Assembly: GCA_020796225.1 (NCBI GenBank)
Contig: CM036761.1
Location: 40,298,428 to 40,362,427, forward strand
Length of the DNA stretch: 64,000 nt
Reading direction: 5' to 3'
Source: Arion vulgaris
Lineage: Eukaryota; Mollusca; Gastropoda; Stylommatophora; Arionidae
Made by a program: the position numbers and the translations under genes. Of the stretch, positions 53,685 to 64,000 are shown in pieces; positions within the stretch are counted from its first letter, which is position 1; every line of letters begins with the position of its first letter. The notes under the pieces were generated by a model, which was not told where the DNA came from, made no database searches, and saw only the letters and a list, made by a program, of their open reading frames with translations.

Positions 53685-54020
53685 TGGTTATTTATCAGCG
53701 TTGTTTAAATAATGATTGTTTACCACTTCTGTTTAAATAATGATTGTTTACCACTTCTGTTTAAATAGTGATTGTTTGCCAGTTCTGTTTAAATAATGAT
53801 TGTTTACCACTTCTGTTTAAATAACGATTTTTACCAGTTCTGTTTAAAAAATGATTGTTTACCAGTTCTGTTTAAATAATGATTGTTTACCAGTTCTGTT
53901 TAAATAATGATTGTTTCAGTCTGTTAAATGTGTTTCAGTTCTGTTTAAATAATGATTGTTTACCAGTTCTGTTTAAATAATAATTGTTTACCAGCTCTGT
54001 TTGAAATAGTGGTTATTTAC
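53685..54020. repeat. 28-bp minisatellite (GTTTAAATAATGATTGTTTA)
   Basis: About 12 units with CCACTTCT or CCAGTTCT endings and a deletion-bearing stretch near 53915. Confidence 0.93.
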
Positions 54021-54039
54021 CATCTGTTTCTCTCGCTCA

Positions 54040-54232
54040 TGCCTTTTAACCAGGATTGGGGCATATGCCCTCAACCAACTCATGCCAAGTCTTCCTATCT
54101 CTAGCTATCTCCTGCAGCTCCCTCCAGCTCTTCTTTATATTGTTCATCTCTGCCTCTAAATCTTGACTCCGTGTATTTCTAGACCTCTCTTTTTTCTCTG
54201 TCCCTGTTGGTTCCAGGAAAGGACCCATTTCT
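54040..54232 (-). mobile_element. LINE 3' end, family LD
   Basis: Minus strand: RSRNTRSQDLEAEMNNIKKS, WRELQEIARDRKTWHELVEG, ICPNPG. Same tail as 18500-18600 and 51318-51428. 54232-54590 unassigned. Confidence 0.8.
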
Positions 54233-54589
54233 GTGTAAAAAGTGGTTATTTACCCACTCTTTGTAAACGAGCAATTGTTTCTTACGCTGATTTCCAGAAA
54301 GAAAATAATACGACCCAACCGACGACATTTCGACATACAAGATGAATCACATTTAACCCAACAATGGCCCCCAAAGCTTTCCAAAAAATATTTCCGTTGA
54401 ATTTTTAACAAATTCCGGTATTCGTTTGTATAATTTCAGTTTGAGTGAGGACATGGGATAAGAAAAAATAGAGTTAGTATTTAACAGCGAAGTATTGGTG
54501 ATGAAATAGAAGATTAAGTTTGTACACGTGTCAATGTTGAAACAGATTAGCTGGTCACGTTCTTGCACAAACTCATTTCGATAAAGCAT

Positions 54590-55096
54590 TCAATAAATTA
54601 CAGAAGAGAATAAAGGACATATTATAAATGCAATCTTCATACCAACACAGTGCTACCAGTGCCAAACATGGACACTTACAAAAGAACAAGAAAGGAAAAT
54701 TACCACCTGTGAAATGAGATGCTTGAGGAAAGCGGTAAATAAAACAAGAAGATACCATATAAGAAATGAGGTAATTAGAAGAACAATTGGAACAACACCT
54801 GATTTTCGTTTCATTGAACAGAGACTCAAATGGTTTGGTCACTTGGTGAGAATGAACACGAATACACCAGTTGCAAGAGAATACAACATAAAAATGGAAT
54901 CATAGAGAAGGGACAGACCAAGAAAAGATGGATTGATGGAGTTACAGACATCTTAAAACTCCACAATACCACAGCATATCAAGCGACCGAGCGTGTACTA
55001 TCTTGGCAACCCAATCATCAGTTAAACCTGCTACGCCTAAGTACAAAAAAATCAGAGAAGGACAAAGGAAAGAAGAAAGAAAGATTCAATAGATTT
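54590..55096 (+). mobile_element. LINE RT C-terminal fragment
   Basis: AIFIPTQCYQCQTWTLTKEQ, CEMRCLRKAVNKTRRYHIRN, RFIEQRLKWFGHLVRMNTNT, then a frameshifted R/K-rich tail with KKSEKDKGKKKERFNRF. Homologous to 15840, 32240 and 28945. Leads directly into a 52-bp array. Confidence 0.85.
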
Positions 55097-55300
55097 AATG
55101 TTACAAATCTAAGTCAATCAATAATTGATCGATTTATCGTACCTCATTAATGTTACAAATCTAAGTCAATCAATAATTGATCGATTTATCGTACCTCATT
55201 AATGTTACAAATCTAAGTCAATCAATAATTGATCGATTTATCGTACCTCATTGATGTTACAAATCTAAGTCAATGAATAATTGATCGCTTTATCATACCT
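55097..55300. repeat. 52-bp tandem repeat, 4 copies, at a LINE end
   Basis: AATGTTACAAATCTAAGTCA, ATCAATAATTGATCGATTTA, TCGTACCTCATT at 55097, 55149, 55201 and 55253. Confidence 0.95.
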
Positions 55301-55359
55301 CACATAATAATATATCCTGCATTAATCAAAGGTAACATATAATGAGAAGAGGTATGAAT

Positions 55360-55830
55360 ATTAACCAGATTAGTATAAGAGATGAAGTCTCTACGCAAAA
55401 TGATGGTAGAATCAAGAAGAGACCAGTTTAGATATAAAGACAGCAAGAAAACAGTGGCTACAAAATCAGTACTGAATTTCATCAAAAAAATAACATATTA
55501 AAAGGTTCGTCCACATAAGCAGATTATCAACAGACTCTAAGAGTAGTCTTACTTCGATACAGTGGATACTAAGCAAAAGGCCGTTCCCGCAAAAGATGGA
55601 CCTCAACAGAAGCGACGAAAAAAACTGTTTATGAATCGCTCACAAAAGCCCGTTCCAAAAATCTCTTCTTATCTTGACGCTGTGAGGCAAAATAGGATGG
55701 AGGAAAAGAAAGATGATACAAGAATGGATTACAATCTTCAAACCTTGCACAAGGAGATGATACAAGAATGGATTAAAATCTTCAAACCTTGCACAAGTCA
55801 CAACAAACCGAGATACTATCTGTTTAACAA
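55360..55830 (+). mobile_element. LINE C-terminal fragment with family LE tail
   Basis: DEVSTQNDGRIKKRPV-like codons, RSSTXADYQQTL-like codons, then KPVPKISSYLDAVRQNRMEE and a duplicated 43-bp unit (GATGATACAAGAATGGATTA) at 55712-55800. Confidence 0.65.
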
Positions 55831-55857
55831 GTTAAAGCTATGAACTTCTGAAGAGTG

Positions 55858-55900
<43 letters not shown>

Positions 55901-55902
55901 GA
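55858..55902. repeat. (ATCT)n microsatellite
   Basis: About 11 units of ATCT. 55905-56370 is not recognised; a CTCTCTCT run lies at 56300. Confidence 0.97.
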
Positions 55903-56369
55903 AGTAGGACCCGAGGTGTTTCCTTCCTACTTTTGTAATAATGAGTGTTAGAATGATGTGACGATAAATTAATATAAGCTAAACACTGAGCTGAGATGAG
56001 TTATGGGCCGATAGCTGCAATAGTATTTATTATCATCTTTGTACTTGGTCCATCTTTACTGGATACTTTCATTCCTCCTTCAGAGTGTATATATATATAA
56101 AATGGCAGCGATCCATTTCACAATGGTATTTATTATCGTCCTGTTGTGGTTGGTATTGGTGGCGTGTGATGACATGATGGTACTGATGCCACAAACATTA
56201 CAAACAAGTAGACGCTGTACTGTAGTTCATATTTGCTTTTATTGTACGTAGTTATGGCATTAGGTGAACAAAAATACATCTGTTCATCTTCGCTGCATAT
56301 CTCTCTCTCTCTCTCTTTTTGTTTACTAACTGTTGCTAACTGACTGTCACTACACAACTACGTCGATTA

Positions 56370-56522
56370 GGTTTTACTACGTCAATGTCTCGTTTTAGTG
56401 TTACCCTTCTGCTTAGAGAGTGTAAACACTAAGTCTGCTAATAAACTATCTAAATATATATAAACTACACACTAAAGCTAACTGTCTGGTTCCTCAGCTG
56501 CCACCTGTGGGGAGAAATGGCT
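56370..56522 (+). repeat. Repeat shared with 28735-28885
   Basis: ACGTCAATGTCTCGTTTTAG and ACTAAAGCTAACTGTCTGGT. Confidence 0.55.
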
Positions 56523-56529
56523 AACTATG

Positions 56530-56532
56530 ACA

Positions 56533-56565
<33 letters not shown>

Positions 56566-56875
56566 ATTCATCTATCTAATCTATCTATCATATAATCTAT
56601 CTATCTATCTATTATCTATCTTTCTATTCATCTATCTATCTATCTATCTAATCTATCTATCTATCTATAGATATAAATGTGTTGTGTGTGTTGTGTGCGC
56701 TCGTGTGTGTATGTGTATCTGTTGTGTACGTTCGTGCGGACGTGTATTTGTGTGTATGTGTGGGCATGCGTGTATGTGTGTATGTTATGTGGGTTCGTGC
56801 ATGCGTGTATATGTGTGTCTGGCGTGCGTTAGTGTTGTGTGTATTTCGTGTGTACACACACATAAATATATGTCC
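56530..56875. repeat. (ATCT)n followed by a TG-rich tract
   Basis: TATCTATCTATC with TTTC interruptions to 56670, then GTGTGTGTTGTGTGCGCTCG-like low-complexity sequence. 56875-57285 unassigned. Confidence 0.92.
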
Positions 56876-57286
56876 GTGTTACAATAAATAAATATTGACA
56901 TAGCGTTGTAAACGACTGCGTGGGAGAGCATACTTACTGAGATAATACGTAAATATCTGCGTGGGACACTGTGACCTATTAGTTAGCTGTCATGTGCCCT
57001 GCAACAGCTGGTATACGCTCTGACGTCAAAGTTTTGCCAACATGCGACATTGTATCTACCAACACATGCATGTATATATATATATATGACCTAGTAAACA
57101 ACCGAATATAGTTTCTCACAACGGACATCTTTTGTTATGGTCTATTTGAGCATATCGATCAATCCTTGTATCCATGAAATTATTCACGGGCAGGGGAATG
57201 TGGGAGGGAGAGGTGTGGTCTAATGATATTATTTGTATATCTTATAATTATTACCTTTTTAGTTAGTTATTGTGTTATGTATTTGT

Positions 57287-57449
57287 CAGTGGCGGCTCGT
57301 AATTAGGGGCAAGTGGGGTCGGGCCCACCACAAATAATGTGTAACGTGTATTTGTTTTATGAATTAAAATATAACCTAACTCAAAATCATTATTTTTCCG
57401 CAAATTTTTGTCTGGCCCCACCATGAAAAATGAGCACGAGCCGCCACTG
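57287..57449. mobile_element. hAT-like MITE with GGCGGCTCGT termini, copy 2
   Basis: 163 bp; CAGTGGCGGCTCGT and ACGAGCCGCCACTG are perfect 14-bp inverted termini. Flanked by an exact 8-bp duplication GTATTTGT (57279-57286 and 57450-57457). Confidence 0.95.
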
Positions 57450-57474
57450 GTATTTGTTATTATTATTATTTATG

Positions 57475-57775
57475 GTAAGGGCGTTGACATAGCCCAGTAG
57501 TAGTGATCTGTCTTTGGGCATCATCCGGCAGTGTACAATTCCCGGTGAATCGATTCTCCCATCTCAAAAAGAGTACCATAATTTATTTTATCCGCCTTTT
57601 TACTGCAATCCGTTCTCAGGTCGACCCATCTTCAAATGTGTACCAGAAGGACACAGTGGAAAGTAAAGATGGCCAGTGGGATGTTGATTCCAACACACAA
57701 AGTGTGCCGTTGGTGAATGAAAATCTATGATCCCAACACTGTGTTTCCCAATATACTGCAAAAGGCATCTTTCTG
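57475..57775 (+). mobile_element. tRNA-like SINE, family SD (diverged)
   Basis: TTCTCAGGTCGACCCATCTT, GTGTACCAGAAGGACACAGT, GGAAAGTAAAGATGGCCAGT, AACACTGTGTTTCCCAATAT align with 53060-53200. Confidence 0.75.
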
Positions 57776-57777
57776 CC

Positions 57778-57968
57778 CCAGGTGTTCGTAGCGCGTTGGA
57801 CTGCCGGTGACTAGCCTCTGTGAGTGCGGTTTCAATTCCGCGGCTGGCAGAAAAGTCACAGGTTCCCCAGATTCACGGTGTTCGTGGCACTGAACTGAAG
57901 GGTTACGATGTCCAAGGCACCTAGCCGAAGAACTGAAAGCTCAAGTGCTTCTGGATCGGGAAAAAAAA
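57778..57968 (+). mobile_element. tRNA-derived SINE, family SA
   Basis: GTGTTCGTAGCGCGTTGGAC, GCGGTTTCAATTCCGCGGCT, GTGCTTCTGGATCGGG plus poly-A. Inserted immediately after the SD SINE. Confidence 0.88.
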
Positions 57969-58214
57969 TGGCAAGGGACACTGGTGATAAGAGCTGCAAG
58001 ACTTCCCGCAGAAAGCAGTCAGAGGCGCCATATTACACGCAAAATTACTACGCGTGAATTCATCATCTTCCTCCTCTTTATTTATCCAGTGGCACTTAGA
58101 CTTTTACCCTTCGGTCTAGCGCTATGTAAGTGCTATCTGTATGTGGTTGTAAGCATAGTTGCCGAACGAACAATTGATGAAACTGTTGCGTACTGCTTTA
58201 TTTATCAAACTATC

Positions 58215-58348
58215 TTCTTCTTCTTGAACGTTCTTTACAGTAATTGTGATCATTCTTATTGTGATATATAAACAACTTTTGCCAAGAACGGTGGAACGTT
58301 GCACCCCCGTTACGCCACTACGAGAGTAGGACAAGCGCATCCAGCGTT
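58215..58348 (-). repeat. R1 fragment
   Basis: CAACTTTTGCCAAGAACGGT, TACGAGAGTAGGACAAGCGC, ATCCAGCGTTTCTGCG. 57970-58215 is unassigned. Confidence 0.45.
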
Positions 58349-58554
58349 TCTGCGTTTCCGGTCTTATCAAGCTATCTGTGATTTGTTGCTACAGTTGATA
58401 TTAAGTATCAGCTTTGTTGAGCTTTTGTGTGTGTATGTGTGTGGGGGTGTGTGTGTATGTGTGTGTCAACGCACAAGTGACTCTGTTTGTTTATTAGTTT
58501 CTATGGGTTTTTTTTCAAAAGCGATCTAATTATTTGTATGTTGTATCTTAGACT

Positions 58555-58800
58555 ACATAGGCTTACAAAGTGGTTAAGCCCTTGTCTCGCGTTTCGAAGC
58601 TCGTGGGTTCGAGTTCGGACCGCGTCTTTCTGCTAACGAATGCTTTTTTCCCAGAGACTCCTAGGATTGTTGCCGGTGTTACGGAGTTCGGGCTTTGTGT
58701 AATACTCTCGACAGGTCTCGTGCCATTTCTGAAGAGATGGACTGAGCCATATGGTGTAAACCCCGGTGCAATGAAGTCAATCCTTCGGCTTTAGACCCAT
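58555..58800 (+). mobile_element. tRNA-derived SINE, family SB
   Basis: TTACAAAGTGGTTAAGCCCT (A box), AGCTCGTGGGTTCGAGTTCG (B box), GACTCCTAGGATTGTTGCCG, AATGAAGTCAATCCTTCGGC. 58800-59150 unassigned. Confidence 0.88.
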
Positions 58801-59149
58801 TCCTCTTACAATATCTGAGTTGTGTCCGTCTGCCTATACTCGTGTTCCAGTAAGTCTATTTCTACACTTTGCGGAGTATCTAACTATTTATGTTGTTTTT
58901 TAAGGATTCTGCTTCAGGGTAGCAGACATTTCATACATATGGTATTTTGACAGTCAGTCTGTCTGTCTGTCCGTACTTGTGGTATGGTATCGGTCAAAGA
59001 ACACTTGCTTATCTCAGACGTGACCTACTGCCCTACAGGACAAGGGAGATAAATATACTTCCAGACGAGAACACTAAAGATATTTTTAGAGTACAAGTGT
59101 CTGGAATAAAAATAAATAAATTTTCTTATTTCTAAAATGATAATAAGAA

Positions 59150-59375
59150 TAGTGATGTCGGTGGATGTTGGAGACAGAAGCGATGTTGTGTTGTAGAGTT
59201 GGTGTTGGAGACAGAAGCGATTTGTTTGTGTTGTAGCAAAATTTTGATCAGTTTGGAGACAGAAGTGATGTTGTGTTGTAGCAGTTGGTGTTGGAGACAG
59301 AAGCGATGTTGTGTAGCAGCAGTTGGTGTTGGAGACAAAAGGGATGTTGTGTAGCAGCAGTTGGTGTTAGTGTGT
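59150..59375. repeat. About 35-40 bp tandem repeat (GTTGGTGTTGGAGACAGAAG)
   Basis: Six irregular units with GCGATGTTGTGTTGTAGCA. Confidence 0.88.
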
Positions 59376-59619
59376 AGTTGTGAAGATGGCGTAGCTTAGT
59401 AACGTTGAGCTGAACTTGTACACCTGCGGTCGGTGTTATGTTGCCGATATTAGTTTCCAATGTTCTATAGTTCAAACATTGTAAACACTTATTTCCCTTG
59501 AATTATGTATGAAACACATTGGTAGCACCCCTCTCATTGTACAGTGAAAACATTTATAGGTCTATAAACAAGATTGCTGGAATAGCTGAAGGAGGCCATA
59601 ACCTAAGAGATGCTGACGA

Positions 59620-59765
59620 TACTGTCTCTGTAGCGTAAAGGTTAGATACTCGCCCATCGTTCCAAAGTTAAATGGTTCGCTCCCTCGCGTAGCCATTTGG
59701 GATACTTTTCCAGAGGTATCTGATCTCTATGGAGATGACATAATTCTAGTGATTACTCAGCAATG
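59620..59765 (+). mobile_element. Possible tRNA-derived SINE (single copy)
   Basis: GTCTCTGTAGCGTAAAGGTT resembles an A box and AAATGGTTCGCTCCCTC a poor B box, followed by TGATCTCTATGGAGATGACA. Only one copy, so tentative. Confidence 0.4.
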
Positions 59766-59924
59766 AAAACAAATACAATGTGATTCAATTGAAGCAAAAA
59801 CTATGATTCAAATGAAAGACAAATAAGTGACTGGAATTCTAATGAAGAAAAAGAATTATAAATAAGATCAAATAATATTTACCACTTCAAGTACAATAAG
59901 ACTTGAGTGCTAAGGAAAGAATAG

Positions 59925-62900
59925 ATGCATGATGCTGAATTTCTGGAAGAAAATCAAGATGATGATTACTAAATGGAAGAAAATAAGATCATGATACTAA
60001 ATGAGTCAAATAGTTGATCAATTACAAATAAGACAAACAGATGATGTCTAAATGAAAGACAAATAGATGATGATTACTAAAGAGAAGACAAAAAGATGAT
60101 GATACTAAATGAAGACAAATAAGTTATATTATTAAATGGAAGACAAAATAGATGACGATTACTAAATGGAAGACAAATAGGACTAATGATTACTAAATGA
60201 AAGACAAATAAGAATGATATTATAATGGAAGACAATAAGATTGATATTACAAAATGAAGACAAATAAGATGATTACTAAATGGAAGACAAATAAGATGAT
60301 TGATTACTAAATGAAGACAAATAAGATGATGATTACTAATTGGAAACAAATAAGATGATGATTACTAAATGGAAGACAAATAAGATTATGATTACTAAAT
60401 GGAAGACAAATAAGATGATGATTACTAAATGGAAGACCAATAAGATGATGATTACTAAATGGAAGACAAATAAGATGATGATTACTAAATGGAAGACAAA
60501 TAAGATGATGATTACTAAATGGAAGACAAATAAGATGATGATTACTAAATGGAAGACAAATAAGATAATGATTACTAAATGAAAGACAAATAAGATGATG
60601 ATTACTAAATTGAAGACAAATAAGATGATGATTACTAAATGGAAGACAAATAAGATGATGATTACTAAATGGAAGACAAATAAGATGATGATTACTAAAT
60701 GGAAGACAAATAAGATGATGATTACTAAATGGAAGACAAATAAGATGATGATTACTAAATGGAAGACCAATAAGATGATGATTACTAAATGGAAGACAAA
60801 TAAGATGATGATTACTAAATGGAAGACAAATAAGATGATGATTACTAAATGGAAGACAAATAAGATGATGATTACTAAATGGAAGACAAATAAGATGATG
60901 ATTACTAAATGGAAGACAAATAAGATGATGATTACTAAATGAAAGACAAATAAGATGATGATTACTAAATGGAAGACAAATAAGATGATGATTACTAAAT
61001 GGAAGACAAATAAGATGATGATTACTAAATGGAAGACAAATAAGATGATGATTACTAAATTGAAGACAAATAAGATGATGATTACTAAATGGAAGACAAA
61101 TAAGATGATGATTACTAAATGGAAGACAAATAAGATGATGATTACTAAATTGAAGACAAATAAGATGATGATTACTAAATGAAAGACAAATAAGATGATG
61201 ATTACTAAATGGAAGACAAATAAGATGATGATTACTAAATGGAAGACAAATAAGATGATGATTACTAAATGGAAGACAAATAAGATGATGATTACTAAAT
61301 TGAAGACAAATAAGATGATGATTACTAAATGGAAGACAAATAAGATGATGATTACTAAATGGAAGACAAATAAGATGATGATTACTAAATGGAAGACAAA
61401 TAAGATAATGATTACTAAATGAAAGACAAATAAGATGATGATTACTAAATGGAAGACAAATAAGATGATGATTACTAAATGGAAGACAAATAAGATGATG
61501 ATTACTAAATTGAAGACAAATAAGATGATGATTACTAAATGAAAGACAAATAAGATGATGATTACTAAATGGAAGACAAATAAGATGATGATTACTAAAT
61601 GGAAGACAAATAAGATGATGATTACTAAATGGAAGACAAATAAGATGATGATTACTAAATGGAAGACAAATAAGATATGATTACTAAATGAAGACAAATA
61701 AGATGATGATTACTAAATGGAAGACAAATAAGATGATGATTACTAAATGAAAGACAAATAAGATGATGATTACTAAATGGAAGACAAATAAGATGATGAT
61801 TACTAAATGGAAGACAAATAAGATGATGATTACTAAATGGAAGACAAATAAGATGATGATTACTAAATGGAAGACAAATAAGATGATGATTACTAAATGG
61901 AAGACAAATAAGATGATGATTACTAAATGGAAGACAAATAAGATAATGATTACTAAATGGAAGACAAATAAGATGATGATTACTAAATGGAAGACAAATA
62001 AGATGATGATTACTAAATGGAAGACAAATAAGATGATGATTACTAAATGGAAGACAAATAAGATGATGATTACTAAATGGAAGACAAATAAGATGATGAT
62101 TACTAAATGAAAACAAATAAGATGATGATTACTAAATGGAAGACAAATAAGATGATTGATTACTAAATGGAAGACAAATAAGATGATGATTACTAAATGG
62201 AAGACAAATAAGATGATGATTACTAAATGAAAGACAAATAAGATGATGATTACTAAATTGAAGACAAATAAGATGATGATTACTAAATGGAAGACAAATA
62301 AGATGATGATTACTAAATGGAAGACAAATAAGATGATGATTACTAAATGGAAGACAAATAAGATGATGATTACTAAATGAAGACAAATAAGATGATGATA
62401 CTAAATGGAAGACAAATAAGATGATGATTACTAAATGGAAGACAAATAAGATTATGATTACTAAATGGAAGACAAATAAGATGATTGATTACTAAATGAA
62501 AGACAAATAAGATGATTGATTACTAAATGGAAGACAAATAAGATGATGATTACTAAATGAAAGACAAATAAGATGATGATTACTAAATGGAAGACAAATA
62601 AGATGATTACTAAATGAAAGACAAATAAGATGATGATTACTAAATGGAAGACAAATAAGATGATGATTACTAAATGGAAGACAAATAAGATGATGATTAC
62701 TAAATTGAAGACAAATAAGATGATGATTACTAAATGAAAGACAAATAAGATGATGATTACTAAATGGAAGACAAATAAGATGATGATTACTAAATTGAAG
62801 ACAAATAAGATGATGATTACTAAATGGAAGACAAATAAGATTATGATTACTAAATGGAAGACAAATAAGATGATGATTACTAAATGGAAGACAAATAAGA

Positions 62901-64000
62901 TGATGATTACTAAATGAAAGACAAATAAGATGATGATTACTAAATGGAAGACAAATAAGATGATGATTACTAAATGGAAGACAAATAAGATGATGATTAC
63001 TAAATGGAAGACAAATAAGATGATGATTACTAAATTGAAGACAAATAAGATGATGATTACTAAATGGAAGACAAATAAGATGATGATTACTAAATGGAAG
63101 ACAAATAAGATGATGATTACTAAATTGAAGACAAATAAGATGATGATTACTAAATGGAAGACAAATAAGATGATGATTACTAAATGGAAGACAAATAAGA
63201 TGATGATTACTAAATGGAAGACAAATAAGATGATTGATTACTAAATGAAAGACAAATAAGATGATTGATTACTAAATGGAAGACAAATAAGATGATTGAT
63301 TACTAAATGGAAGACAAATAAGATGATGATTACTAAATTGAAGACAAATAAGATGATGATTACTAAATGGAAGACAAATAAGATGATGATTACTAAATGA
63401 AAGACAAATAAGATGATGATTACTAAATGGAAGACAAATAAGATGATGATTACTAAATGGAAGACAAATAAGATGATGATTACTAAATGGAAGACAAATA
63501 AGATGATAATTACTAAATGGAAGACAAATAAGATGATGATTACTAAATGAAAGACAAATAATATGATGATGATTACTAAATGGAAGACAAATAAGATGAT
63601 GATTACTAAATGGAAGACAAATAAGATGATGATTACTAAATGGAAGACAAATAAGATGATGATTACTAAATGAAAGACAAATAAGATGATGATTACTAAA
63701 TGGAAGACAAATAAGATGATGATTACTAAATGAAAGACAAATAAGATGATGATTACTAAATGGAAGACAAATAAGATAATGATTACTAAATGAAAGACAA
63801 ATAAGATGATGATTACTAAATGGAAGACAAATAAGATGATGATTACTAAATGGAAGACAAATAAGATGATGATTACTAAATTGAAGACAAATAAGATGAT
63901 GATTACTAAATGGAAGACAAATAAGATGATGATTACTAAATGGAAGACAAATAAGATTATGATTACTAAATGGAAGACAAATAAGATGATGATTACTAAA
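59925..64000. repeat. 30-bp satellite (ATGATTACTAAATGGAAGAC + AAATAAGATG), more than 4 kb
   Basis: About 135 units to the window edge, so the array continues beyond it. Variants: GGAAGAC (commonest), GAAAGAC, TGAAGAC, and GATAATG/GATTATG. The left edge (59925-60330) and 62100-62640 carry scattered indels; elsewhere the 30-bp phase is kept. 30 is a multiple of 3, so both strands give long ORFs (up to 453 residues of FHLVIIILFV units) that I regard as artefacts. Confidence 0.98.

Noticed and set aside
60336..61697. 453-residue minus-strand ORF and the companion plus-strand ORFs as repeat proteins
   Set aside because: Pure product of a 30-bp satellite without stops in several frames; both strands are open, with no start context and no unique sequence.

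Overview
This is an AT-rich stretch of a molluscan nuclear genome, most likely a heterobranch (pulmonate-type) gastropod. The diagnostic feature is an FMRFamide neuropeptide precursor gene on the + strand. Its main exon encodes 20 copies of FMRFamide, one FLRFamide, two QFYRFamide peptides and a spacer resembling the Lymnaea 'SEEPLY' peptide. Everything else I can recognise is transposon remains or tandem repeats. I see no bacterial, organellar or viral genes and no intact tRNA, rRNA or CRISPR.

Four exons of the gene fit together in phase. Exon II (8181-9610) carries the FMRFamide array, its own stop codon and a downstream AATAAA. Exons III (15067-15511), IV (17281-17490) and V (21717-21870) encode a different precursor tail with extended Y(L/M)RFamide peptides and eroded RIamide/RL units. 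Exons II and III both start with two bases that complete a split codon, so one upstream leader exon (not found here, probably beyond the left edge) could join to either. This matches the alternative splicing known for Lymnaea FMRFamide. III-IV-V join by phase-2 introns, and IV/V rebuild the RFGKR motif across the junction. The exon V acceptor lies in a 52-bp triplication giving three equivalent 3' splice sites; the first two lead to an immediate stop.

1-8.2 kb: Penelope-like fragments, a hAT-type MITE with target-site duplication, minisatellites and LINE 3' ends. 9.6-22 kb: introns and 3' flanks with LINE remnants, tRNA-derived SINEs, another MITE, a 684-bp TIR element and minisatellites. 22-60 kb: LINE fragments of several families, four SINE-like families, a mariner-like MITE pair, and arrays of 18-122 bp units. 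Several arrays have grown from LINE 3' ends. 59.9-64 kb: one 30-bp satellite that continues beyond the window.

Long ORFs inside arrays (for example 60.3-63.2, 47.7-49.2, 44.0-44.4, 38.8-39.8 and 30.7-31.1 kb) are periodicity artefacts and are not annotated as genes.
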